In this document: piece after piece, positions 55,722 through 63,453 of the stretch
Layout of the letters: each line of letters starts with the position of its first letter
Position numbering within the stretch: the first letter of the stretch is position 1
Assembly: GCF_015767245.1 (NCBI RefSeq)
Contig: NZ_JADOTV010000006.1
Coordinates: 62,001 to 126,000 of the forward strand
Origin: Aureivirga sp. CE67
GTDB lineage: Bacteria; Bacteroidota; Bacteroidia; Flavobacteriales; Flavobacteriaceae
Length of the DNA stretch: 64,000 nt
Reading direction: 5' to 3'
Program-made: the position numbers and the translations under genes
The notes under the pieces: model-generated
The model's database searches: none
The model's input: only the letters and a program-made list of their open reading frames with translations
Told to the model about the DNA's origin: nothing

Positions 55722-56678
55722 TTATTTTTTTCCTAGTCTGAAAGGGATTTTATTAGATAAATAGTAAGCTCCAAGGATTTTACTTGGCTCTAAACCTAAT
55801 GGACTAGCATCTGTATTATTCTTTTGAGCGGACATATCAAATTCGATGTTTCCTTCACCACTTTTAATCACTACTTTACTAGGAAATCTTTCGGCTAAAT
55901 CAAAAATACTCCCGTTTCTTCCACCTGTCATCTCTATAACTTCACCATTCAGAATATTCATTTTTGGAATAACTGATAATTCATTTAATAATTCTTTTTG
56001 TTCATTACTCAATGAATGATTTTTTGTATCAATACTTAATGAAACTTTACCATTATTATGGTCTGTTACTTTTGCATTATATTCTGGGTCGTAACGGTAG
56101 AAATCGATTTCTCCCATAGTTTTCGGAAGTCCTAAACGATATTTTCCTGCCATCATAGATTCTCGGCTAGTTACTGGCATATAAACACAATGCCACATTT
56201 CTTGTCCTTTATATTTACCTAAAAGAAAAATAGAAGTTTCTTTATATGGTTGTGTTTCTGCGTCCATTTTGTAAAAATCACTGATAAATGTGAATACTAA
56301 CAATTGATCTGGCATCTCAAATTGCTCAGGTAAAAGTTTACGATAAAGATCTTTTTCATTCGTTTCGTAATACATGAATATTCCGTCGCTTTCTAAATAT
56401 GTATATCGATTTGTCTTTGTAGCATCAGGACCTTTTAATTCATCTGCTGTAAGATAACCGTCATTATTTGCGTCAAGTTGATCAAAGTTTTCTGAAAGTT
56501 TTTTTCTATTACTAGCTTCTTCCTTGCTTATTTTCTTATCATTATTCTTATCAAGAAATTTGATAATTCTCTCCGGATTAATCTTTTGATTTTTGTTTTG
56601 TCTTTGCGCAAAACCAACATTAGATACGCTGGACAAAATGACAACAACTAAGATTAAAATAACATTTGCTTTTTTCAT
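55722..56678 (-). CDS. EF-hand secreted protein with ADC-like domain
   Basis: 318 residues. Signal peptide (cleavage about Ala24). Two EF-hands: DKNNDKKISKEE (43-54) and DANNDGYLTADE (69-80), each with the 1,3,5,7,9,12 ligands. The ADC-like domain from residue 92 has Lys186 in LGLPKTMGEI and Glu147 in PYKE. Shared strings with the previous gene show that it is a paralogue with a different N-terminal module. Calcium may control it. The 150-bp gap upstream holds a tandem repeat with LytTR-like spacing. Confidence 0.82.
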   Translation of the reverse strand: MKKANVILILVVVILSSVSNVGFAQRQNKNQKINPERIIKFLDKNNDKKISKEEASNRKKLSENFDQLDANNDGYLTADELKGPDATKTNRYTYLESDGIFMYYETNEKDLYRKLLPEQFEMPDQLLVFTFISDFYKMDAETQPYKETSIFLLGKYKGQEMWHCVYMPVTSRESMMAGKYRLGLPKTMGEIDFYRYDPEYNAKVTDHNNGKVSLSIDTKNHSLSNEQKELLNELSVIPKMNILNGEVIEMTGGRNGSIFDLAERFPSKVVIKSGEGNIEFDMSAQKNNTDASPLGLEPSKILGAYYLSNKIPFRLGKK

Positions 56679-56776
56679 TTTTATATACGATTAAGATTTC
56701 TAACTATGTTTATTTCAGTTTTGTATAGACAAAATAATAGCTTTTTACGTTAGCCGAAAAGAAATTTAACTAACAT

Positions 56777-56811
56777 TCAGTAAATGGAAATCTATAATCA
56801 GTAAATGGAAA
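56777..56811 (-). promoter_or_regulatory. tandem 14-bp direct repeat, probable LytTR binding site
   Basis: TCAGTAAATGGAAA occurs twice (56777-56790 and 56798-56811) with a 21-bp period, two helical turns. LytTR proteins bind such spaced direct repeats. A TTATTTTG -7-like element is at 56730-56737 on the minus strand, so the repeat centres are near -60 and -81 from the transcript start. It lies between the regulator and the first effector gene. Confidence 0.65.
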
Positions 56812-56828
56812 GTTTGGGAAGAAGTATT

Positions 56829-57563
56829 TTAGAATCCCATTGATTTTAGTTGTTGTAAAACTTTTGTTCGGTAGGTTTTGCCAATTGGAATTTCAGTGAA
56901 ATCATTCAAAATAATCGTATAATTTTCTCTTCCTTTTATTTCAGATAAAGCTATTACATGACTTCGGTGTATTTGGATAAATAGGGGAGGGAGCTGCGCA
57001 GAAAGTTTTTTTAAACTTCCTAAGATGAGGTATGTTTTTTCTTTTGTAAAGTATTTTATGTATTCTCCGTCTGCTTGTAAACGGATTAATTCATTGAAAT
57101 AAATTTTATGAATTTCTGCACCAGTTTTTATTTTGATAAAATTATTTGGCTCAATTTCCATTAGTTCGAAAGCTTTTGCTTTTTCTTCCGTATTTAATTG
57201 AACTTTTAGTTTTTGAATCGCTTTGTCAAAACGATCTTCTGTAATAGGTTTCAAAAGATAATCCACAACATTTAATTCATAACTCTCTAGAGCATATTCA
57301 GAATAAGCTGTGGTAAAAATTACTTTAGGCTGAATTGTATTATTCTTTAAAAATTCAATTCCAGTTTCATTTGGCATCTGAATATCTAAAAAGATAAGAT
57401 CAATATTTTCGTCAGATTCTAAAATTTCTTTAGCAAGTGAAGTGTTCTTGTATTTTCCAATAACTACAAACTCTGGATAACTTTTTAAATAATCCTCAAT
57501 CAGTTCACGAGCAAAACGCTCATCATCTATAATAATACAGTTATATGTAGATTTTAAAGTCAT
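56829..57563 (-). CDS. LytTR family response regulator
   Basis: 244 residues. Receiver domain with acidic Asp13/Asp14 and phospho-acceptor Asp60 in FLDIQMP, then LLKPIT. The C-terminal LytTR DNA-binding domain (about 140-244) has ELIRLQADGEYIKYFT and FIQIHRSHVIALSEI. First gene of the operon under a consensus promoter. It likely binds the repeat at 56777-56811. Confidence 0.95.
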   Translation of the reverse strand: MTLKSTYNCIIIDDERFARELIEDYLKSYPEFVVIGKYKNTSLAKEILESDENIDLIFLDIQMPNETGIEFLKNNTIQPKVIFTTAYSEYALESYELNVVDYLLKPITEDRFDKAIQKLKVQLNTEEKAKAFELMEIEPNNFIKIKTGAEIHKIYFNELIRLQADGEYIKYFTKEKTYLILGSLKKLSAQLPPLFIQIHRSHVIALSEIKGRENYTIILNDFTEIPIGKTYRTKVLQQLKSMGF

Positions 57564-57611
57564 TTTATGGAAAATACGATAGATTAAATATTATTAAAAC
57601 TTACAAGTGGT

Positions 57612-57641
57612 CAAATATAAAAGATTTTCTCAACGATACAA
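57612..57641 (-). promoter_or_regulatory. consensus promoter of the LytTR operon
   Basis: On the minus strand TTG (57639-57641), 19 bp, TATATTTG (57612-57619). Transcript start near 57607, leader of about 44 nt to ATG at 57563. Confidence 0.82.
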
Positions 57642-57718
57642 GTTATAAATGAATCAATAAAATTAGAAAAGAAGGTTAACTATGATCTTAATTTATTTTT
57701 AAGATATTCAGATTATTA

Positions 57719-57750
57719 AATTCCCCTCTCGAGAGGGGTTAGGGGTGTGT
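57719..57750 (+). repeat. solo core of the MITE-like repeat (copy C)
   Basis: TTCCCCTCTCGAGAGGGGTT followed by AGGGGTGTG, as in the full copies, but without the terminal inverted repeats. It lies about 155 bp upstream of the LytTR regulator gene. Confidence 0.75.
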
Positions 57751-57817
57751 TATGGATTAAAAAAATCATCTTATTAGATTTAAAACTTTTTAATGAATAT
57801 AAGATTCTAATAAAAAA

Positions 57818-58168
57818 TCAGTTTTTAAAAACCATTTCATAAACTAAATCATCATCATTTTCATTCATGATTTTTAAAATAACATATTCTTCTTCTAGTT
57901 CAACTAAAGGTTTTAATATTAAAATTTTCTTTTCTTCATAATCAAAAACAAACATCTCAAGAGGATTGTAATCACCACTTAAATCTAAAAAGTCTAAAGA
58001 CCCCATTCCTTCAGGATCAGGATTAATTGCTTTATCATTTATCAAAAGATTCAGTTCCGAATCACTGTTGCTTTCAAGTTTTAATTTAAAATCAATAGTT
58101 ATTGTATCAATTTCTTTTAATTCTAATTCTGTTTTAAAATTAGCTGTTTCAAGATTAAATTTTTCCAT
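57818..58168 (-). CDS. small acidic protein of unknown function
   Basis: 116 residues, acidic, beta-rich, with no signal peptide and no recognised family. It lies 5 bp after the preceding gene, so the two are co-transcribed. Confidence 0.65.
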   Translation of the reverse strand: MEKFNLETANFKTELELKEIDTITIDFKLKLESNSDSELNLLINDKAINPDPEGMGSLDFLDLSGDYNPLEMFVFDYEEKKILILKPLVELEEEYVILKIMNENDDDLVYEMVFKN

Positions 58169-58173
58169 GTTTT

Positions 58174-59061
58174 TTAATTTTCAATGTAAGTAAAATCATC
58201 CTTAAGAGATTTTCTGTATTTAAATAAAGATAAACCAGAAGAACTTCTCATGCTTTCTGGAATGGGTTTGAATATAGAGTTTTTTCTTTTCCAAATTTCT
58301 TCAAAATGAGCTTCTAAAATTAGTTTTCCATTGTTTGTAAAACGTTTTACAATGACATTTTCAGAATTTCTATCAGAAGTGATTATTTCATGATGATATT
58401 GTTCTGGAGATCCTAGATGTGTTGAAAATAAAATAGAATCTTTTGTTTGAGTTTTTCCAAAATGTAAATTGAATTTTCGAATTGGAGCAATTTTTTCATT
58501 TGCTTTAGTTAAATCAAATAAAATTGTTTGATGAGCATTCCAAAAACCTGTAGAAATTTCTTTTGGTGGATTTGATGGATCATCAATATATTTTTCTTTT
58601 AATTTTAATTTTGAAAGAGCTTGATTGATATAACTAGTGTAAACTTCTTTTTTTAAATCAGGTCTACTAATAAAGCCTTTTACTAAGAATTCATGTTCTA
58701 AACCGAAATCACCTAAAAAACGTTTGTTTTTAGAATCAAAGCATTCAAATTTTACATAAGGAAAACATCTTTTGTAAAAAGGGATGTAAGCTCCAGCTCC
58801 AAGTTTTAATTCTTCTTTTTCTCTTAATTCTATTATTCGAGTACCATTACCAAAATATAAAGTATCACCATTTTTTAGTGAAAATTGATATTTGATTTCT
58901 TCCTCTCCAGCTAATGCTCCATCTTGGATTTCACAAATTGAACCAAAGGCTTTTTCTGTACTAGTATAGTAGTGTATATGCAAGAAAGGTATCAATCCAT
59001 TATCGTAAATTAGGAATATAATTAAAAGAATTAAGGAGGTTTTTTTAATTTTCTTTTTCAT
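58174..59061 (-). CDS. membrane-anchored protein of unknown function
   Basis: 295 residues with one N-terminal hydrophobic helix (about 8-30), then a soluble alpha/beta domain (strings such as GDTLYFGNGTRIIELR, TILFDLTKAN). No motif is recognised. The next gene starts 5 bp after its stop. Confidence 0.65.
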   Translation of the reverse strand: MKKKIKKTSLILLIIFLIYDNGLIPFLHIHYYTSTEKAFGSICEIQDGALAGEEEIKYQFSLKNGDTLYFGNGTRIIELREKEELKLGAGAYIPFYKRCFPYVKFECFDSKNKRFLGDFGLEHEFLVKGFISRPDLKKEVYTSYINQALSKLKLKEKYIDDPSNPPKEISTGFWNAHQTILFDLTKANEKIAPIRKFNLHFGKTQTKDSILFSTHLGSPEQYHHEIITSDRNSENVIVKRFTNNGKLILEAHFEEIWKRKNSIFKPIPESMRSSSGLSLFKYRKSLKDDFTYIEN

Positions 59062-59212
59062 GAATTTTCAAATGTTTTATATTTTTAACCAAACTGAAAT
59101 GTATAATATATACTCTTACAATGCTTGCATCTAAAAGAAGCAACATCTTCAAAACTTTCTGGAGCACCATGTTTTCTGAAATTAACTCAAATACTTTTCC
59201 TATTTTCCTAAT

Positions 59213-59749
59213 TTAAAAACAATAATTTTGTTCATGGATTAAACTAATACCTGCTTGTCGGTAGCATTCTAAAAAACCTCCAGGTCGTTTAGTCTGAAAA
59301 CCTAATTTGTTTAACTTGATGTCTTCCTCTCTAGAAATCCAAGCAACTCCAGGATATTGATAAATAGCTTTTTCGATAAGATCTTTATCTTTTATTTTTA
59401 TAAGTTCTTCTCTAAATTGTTTGATAGGAATTGTATGCTCCCAAACAGCCATAGAATATTTTCGATTATTAATTTCAACATGCCCCATTAAATTCCTTTG
59501 TTCCCAAATCAAATCGAAAGGATTAACCTTTATGTTTTTTTCGTTTAAATGATCTAAAACTTTTTGAGAAACATACGAAGCATGTGATCCAGTAAGAATA
59601 CGCAGTGCGATATCTAAACCTCCTTTTAGTGCTTTTTTATTTTCTTCTGGTGCATTTTGAATTTCAATAACATAAGATTGAATGATGCTTATAAAAGAAT
59701 TGACTAACGTTTTGTTTTTATCAATATGCTTCGTTTGTTCTATATTCAT
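59213..59749 (-). CDS. soluble protein of unknown function
   Basis: 178 residues, no signal peptide. His/Trp/Arg-rich patches (LIWEQRNLMGHVEINNRKY, MAVWEHTIPIKQFREE) are seen but no family is recognised. A degenerate core repeat lies just upstream at 59758-59785. Confidence 0.6.
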   Translation of the reverse strand: MNIEQTKHIDKNKTLVNSFISIIQSYVIEIQNAPEENKKALKGGLDIALRILTGSHASYVSQKVLDHLNEKNIKVNPFDLIWEQRNLMGHVEINNRKYSMAVWEHTIPIKQFREELIKIKDKDLIEKAIYQYPGVAWISREEDIKLNKLGFQTKRPGGFLECYRQAGISLIHEQNYCF

Positions 59750-59757
59750 TTTTTTAT

Positions 59758-59785
59758 TTTCCTCTTGAGGTGGGTTAGGAGTGTG
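59758..59785 (+). repeat. degenerate solo core repeat (copy D)
   Basis: CCTCTTGAGGTGGGTTAGGA followed by GTGTG, a worn form of the CCCCTCTTGAGAGGGG...GGGGTGTG core. It is next to the start codon of the 178-residue protein gene (minus strand). Confidence 0.6.
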
Positions 59786-59877
59786 ATGTTTTTATATTTT
59801 AATTTTCAAGTTGTTAAGAAATGAAAGCTTTTGATGAAAAAAACGATTATTGCTACAAGAGTGCTTAATCATTTTTA

Positions 59878-60549
59878 TTAATTACTCTCAATCAAATCTC
59901 CTTCCCATTTTCCTCTCATTGCTCCTTTGTCCAAACCTTTTTTCCAAGAACCAATTAATTTATTATCACTCACAGAAAATTCAATAAGACCTTCCATACC
60001 TTTATTTCGCCATTCTCCGCTAAATTCATCATTTTTAAAAGTACCTTCTAACATTCCTTTTCCTTGATATTGACCAAAAGTATATCCGTCAGGTTCGATT
60101 GTGATATTTAAAGTACCGAAATCCCCTTCAAACTTCATGTTTACTTGTGTTGCAACTTCTTGCGTATTATCTGAAACGAATTGTTTTGCCCAAGCATGTT
60201 CTTCATAAAAATATGCATCGTCATCTTGAAAATCTTCATTACCTTCTTTCAAAGTTTGAATTAAGAAATCTATATCCTCTTGTTCTAATTCATTAACACC
60301 AGTTGCTTCATTATCTTCAATGTAAACAATAACTTGATATACTTTATTATCTTGATAAAAATATGCAAAACCGTGGTCGTTTAATTCCGTTTCTTCTTCT
60401 TCAGATTCTTCCATTGCATCTTCAAACCACCAATATTCAACTGTTTCACCTTCCTCATCTATAGCTGTTGCCAATTCTAAAATAAGTTGTGCATTCTCAG
60501 TAAGTGTTGTGTAAAATGATTCTGCGTGGATGTCTGTTAAATGTTTCAT
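59878..60549 (-). CDS. acidic protein with MORN-like end
   Basis: 223 residues, very acidic in the first 130 (EESEEEETELNDHGF). The end has repeats GTFKNDEFSGEWRNKG and GSWKKGLDKGAMRGKW, of MORN-like form. No signal peptide. A perfect 12-bp palindrome overlaps its promoter. Confidence 0.65.
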   Translation of the reverse strand: MKHLTDIHAESFYTTLTENAQLILELATAIDEEGETVEYWWFEDAMEESEEEETELNDHGFAYFYQDNKVYQVIVYIEDNEATGVNELEQEDIDFLIQTLKEGNEDFQDDDAYFYEEHAWAKQFVSDNTQEVATQVNMKFEGDFGTLNITIEPDGYTFGQYQGKGMLEGTFKNDEFSGEWRNKGMEGLIEFSVSDNKLIGSWKKGLDKGAMRGKWEGDLIESN

Positions 60550-60567
60550 GTTTATAGTTAGTTTTTA

Positions 60568-60606
60568 TTTGAAATCGAGCTTTTTAAAAACTCGATTTCA
60601 AATGTA
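60568..60606 (-). promoter_or_regulatory. 12-bp-arm palindrome overlapping a -7 element
   Basis: TTTGAAATCGAG (60568-60579) and CTCGATTTCAAA (60591-60602) are perfect inverted repeats. On the minus strand TACATTTG (60599-60606) is a -7 match, so one arm overlaps it and the transcript start. It could be an operator or a 5' hairpin. Confidence 0.6.
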
Positions 60607-60752
60607 ATAGAACTAATTAAATATTTATAAAAAAGAGTGTTTTTTTGTTTAAAATTTAAAGATGAGAATTAAGTATTATTTAGTATTTAAATTTTAGGGT
60701 GCTATTTTTATAGATTCATTTTAATACTTTCTTAGTGGTTTAGAAATCATTT

Positions 60753-61271
60753 TTATTTTTTTAATCTCGAATAAATATCTACGCTCACATATTTATCATT
60801 TTTAATCTCGCAATCCCTCATAGTTCCTTCCAATTCAAAATCGATTTTAGACATTGCTTTTTTACATTTTACATTTTCAGAATCGACAAAACCTTCTATT
60901 CGATGAAGATTTAATTTTTCAAAACCGAAATTACAGATGATTTCCATTGCTTCTTTCATTATACCTTTACCCCAATAATCAGGTAAAAGCCAAAGTCCTA
61001 TTTCTGCTTTTTTATGCATTTTTGAAATATCATTTAAACCTCCTGCACCATAAAATTCTTCATTGTCTAATGAACAGATTGCAAACCACTTTTGTTCTTC
61101 TTTTGCAAACCATTCCATTTGTTCTTTTGTTTCTTCAAGACTATGAAAACTTACTCCATAATGCTTAATAACCTTTGAGTCTGAAAGACCTTTGTAAACA
61201 TTTTTAATATCCGAATATTCAATTTCTCGTAATAATATTTTTTTAGTTTTTAATTCAATTTTATTGTTCAT
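60753..61271 (-). CDS. GNAT family acetyltransferase (RimJ/RimL-like)
   Basis: 172 residues. LKTKKILLREIEYSDIKNVY start, GLWLLPDYWGKGIMKEAMEII acetyl-CoA part, NLHRIEGFVDSENVKCKKAM. N-terminal acetylation of ribosomal proteins, or small amines, is the usual role. Target unknown. Confidence 0.88.
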   Translation of the reverse strand: MNNKIELKTKKILLREIEYSDIKNVYKGLSDSKVIKHYGVSFHSLEETKEQMEWFAKEEQKWFAICSLDNEEFYGAGGLNDISKMHKKAEIGLWLLPDYWGKGIMKEAMEIICNFGFEKLNLHRIEGFVDSENVKCKKAMSKIDFELEGTMRDCEIKNDKYVSVDIYSRLKK

Positions 61272-61357
61272 ATTTCAATCTTTTATAAATAAATTTTAAT
61301 TGGATTTAATGTTTTTATTAAACGGAATTTCAATATGTTTTAGGTTTTTGAATTGTT

Positions 61358-62113
61358 TTATCTCTGCCACCCCTCAATTTTATAATTCTTTTCAAGAAGT
61401 TTTATATCTTCATTTGAATTGTTGGCTTTGTACCAAACTTCAAATCTTGCTGCATACGGTTTTCCCCAATCTCCTTCATAGATTGTAAAAGAATCATTTG
61501 TCTCATATTTAATAAGAGAATCATTAGAATGTCCAATAATCAATTCGCTTTTCATTCTTAACATACCTTCAGATAATCCATCATTTTTAGTTATTTCATA
61601 AGCTTTTAAATAGATTTTGCCACTATCTATTTTTGATAACCATATTTCATAATTATACAAACCAGGTTGAGAAGCATTATAGAGTTCGAAATCCTTATCT
61701 TTTGGAATACGGATTGGCTCTGGTTTATTTTCATCTGAAAATCCAAAAGTTTGCCCTTTAGGAATATTTATTTCTATATTATCTGGAATTTTCAATGAAT
61801 CTGCATAAAAATCATATGGGTGCAACCTAAAGATAATACCAAGTATGATAAATAATCCAACTAAACCTAACATTCCAGTTGAAATTATTTGAAGAATACC
61901 AGCTTTATAATTTTTCATAAAAATTCTAATTATTCCTGTAATTCCAGAAGCTAGAATGGCCAAAAAAGGTAGGTATAAACTAATATAGAAAATTATCTCA
62001 TTCTGAATGAAAATTGTAATTGTTCCAATAATCCCACAGAAAGCTGCGAAAAGTACTGGAACGAACCATTTTTCCTTATATGCTTTTATAATTTTTTTTA
62101 TTTCTTTAATCAT
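61358..62113 (-). CDS. membrane protein of unknown function
   Basis: 251 residues. Three or four hydrophobic helices in the first 95 residues, then a soluble beta-rich domain with no recognised motif (IPKDKDFELYNASQPGLYNYEIWLS). It lies 86 bp upstream of the GNAT gene on the same strand. Confidence 0.65.
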   Translation of the reverse strand: MIKEIKKIIKAYKEKWFVPVLFAAFCGIIGTITIFIQNEIIFYISLYLPFLAILASGITGIIRIFMKNYKAGILQIISTGMLGLVGLFIILGIIFRLHPYDFYADSLKIPDNIEINIPKGQTFGFSDENKPEPIRIPKDKDFELYNASQPGLYNYEIWLSKIDSGKIYLKAYEITKNDGLSEGMLRMKSELIIGHSNDSLIKYETNDSFTIYEGDWGKPYAARFEVWYKANNSNEDIKLLEKNYKIEGWQR

Positions 62114-62255
62114 TTATTATTGAACTTTATATTATAACAAGAATTCTCGTTATTTCTATAAAATCTATAACCATAAAATTTCTTTGATAGTTTAGTTTTC
62201 ATAGCAGCAGATTTTCAAATGTAAATGAAAAAGAATGAATAAACAAAAACTAGAG

Positions 62256-62615
62256 TTATTCAACTGTTTCTTGATGCATCTTTCCCCAAGTTTCCAAACT
62301 ATCCATTAAAGGTTTTAGACTATATCCTACAGAAGTTAATTCGTATTCAACACGAGGAGGAACCTCAGCATAAACCGTTCTTTTTACAATTTGATCTTTT
62401 TCTAATTTTCTTAATTGCAGTGTCAACATTCTTTCGGTGATATTTGGAAGAAGTTTTTTTAGCTCACCAAATCGTAGTTTTCCATCCATTAAATAACAAC
62501 AAATAGATAAAGCCCATTGTCCACCTATTATATTTGAAGCATAGACTATTAAACATTCTTTTTCTAATGTTTTTTTGTTTTCAAAATGAGTCGATGATTC
62601 CTTGATTTTTGTCAT
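62256..62615 (-). CDS. HxlR family transcriptional regulator
   Basis: 119 residues, winged helix of the HxlR/DUF24 type: GGQWALSICCYLMDGKLRFG, PNITERMLTLQLRKLEKDQI, YELTSVGYSLKPLMDSLETWG. Many family members sense quinones or electrophiles by a Cys near the start; Cys22 (ECLIVY) is a candidate. It is divergent from a quinone reductase gene, its probable target. Confidence 0.92.
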   Translation of the reverse strand: MTKIKESSTHFENKKTLEKECLIVYASNIIGGQWALSICCYLMDGKLRFGELKKLLPNITERMLTLQLRKLEKDQIVKRTVYAEVPPRVEYELTSVGYSLKPLMDSLETWGKMHQETVE

Positions 62616-62666
62616 TACTTACATTTTTATTAGTACCTTACAATTGGTAGTAAATATAATGAATAT

Positions 62667-62686
62667 TACTTTAATAAGTACCTTTG
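62667..62686 (+). promoter_or_regulatory. HxlR-type operator over the quinone reductase -7 element
   Basis: TACT-TTAATA-AGTA (62667-62680) is a palindrome close to the TACT-N7-AGTA box of DUF24 regulators. TACCTTTG (62679-62686) is a TAnnTTTG -7 element and overlaps it by 2 bp. A regulator bound there would repress the reductase. Confidence 0.6.
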
Positions 62687-62712
62687 CACTGCGAATTTAA
62701 AATTTATTTAAT

Positions 62713-63243
62713 ATGAAAACGTTAATAATTGTAACACATCCTAATGTGGAAAATTCTAGAATTAATAAAAGATGGATTGAAGAGTTGCAAAAATACCCTG
62801 AAGACTTTCATATTCATCAATTATATAAAGCTTATCCAGATGAAAAAATTGATGTTGAAGCAGAGCAAAAACTTATAGAAGAATATGAAAAAATTGTTTT
62901 TCAATTTCCTTTTTATTGGTTTAATAGTCCTCCATTATTAAAAAAATGGTTAGATGAGGTTCTGACGTATGGTTGGGCATTTGGAAGTAAAAGTGGTTAC
63001 AAAGTTGCGGATAAAAAAATTGGTTTAGCAATATCTGTCGGAATAGATGTGGAAGAATATAATGAAGGTGCTAAATATAAATATACACTAGAGCAATTGA
63101 CAACTCCTTTTGAATTGACTTTTGATTATATAAAAGCTGATTATCGTCCTTTGTTTGCCTTTTATGGTTTAGAATTAAATACTTCTGATGAATGGATTGA
63201 AAAAAGTGTTCCAAAATATTTAGAGTATCTTAATTCTTTATAA
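62713..63243 (+). CDS. NAD(P)H quinone oxidoreductase (flavodoxin-like)
   Basis: 176 residues. LIIVTHPNVENSRIN at the start, FQFPFYWFNSPPLLKKWLDEVLTYGWAFG in the middle: the MdaB/KefG type. It reduces quinones by two electrons. It is divergent from HxlR across a 97-bp gap, a common detoxification pair. Confidence 0.92.
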   Translation: MKTLIIVTHPNVENSRINKRWIEELQKYPEDFHIHQLYKAYPDEKIDVEAEQKLIEEYEKIVFQFPFYWFNSPPLLKKWLDEVLTYGWAFGSKSGYKVADKKIGLAISVGIDVEEYNEGAKYKYTLEQLTTPFELTFDYIKADYRPLFAFYGLELNTSDEWIEKSVPKYLEYLNSL

Positions 63244-63246
63244 TAA

Positions 63247-63367
63247 ACTTTATCACGTTTGATTTTATGTAAAATTATAAAGATTGTCAGTTCCCCTCTT
63301 GAGAGGGGCTAGGGGTGTGTTTTAGATTAATTAAAATTCCCTCAAAAGAATTTAAACGTGATAATGT
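63247..63367 (+). repeat. MITE-like element, full copy B
   Basis: 121 bp. Ends ACTTTATCACGTTT / AAACGTGATAATGT (one mismatch), core TTCCCCTCTTGAGAGGGGCT then AGGGGTGTG, then AATTCCCTC. It starts 4 bp after the quinone reductase stop, so it may also be its transcript end. Same orientation as copy A. Confidence 0.85.
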
Positions 63368-63453
63368 TTAATTTATAAATTTAAAAAAAAATAGAGTAGA
63401 AGATGTATTACTTATATCTTCTACTCTAAATTTTAGTTGTAACTATTTATTTT

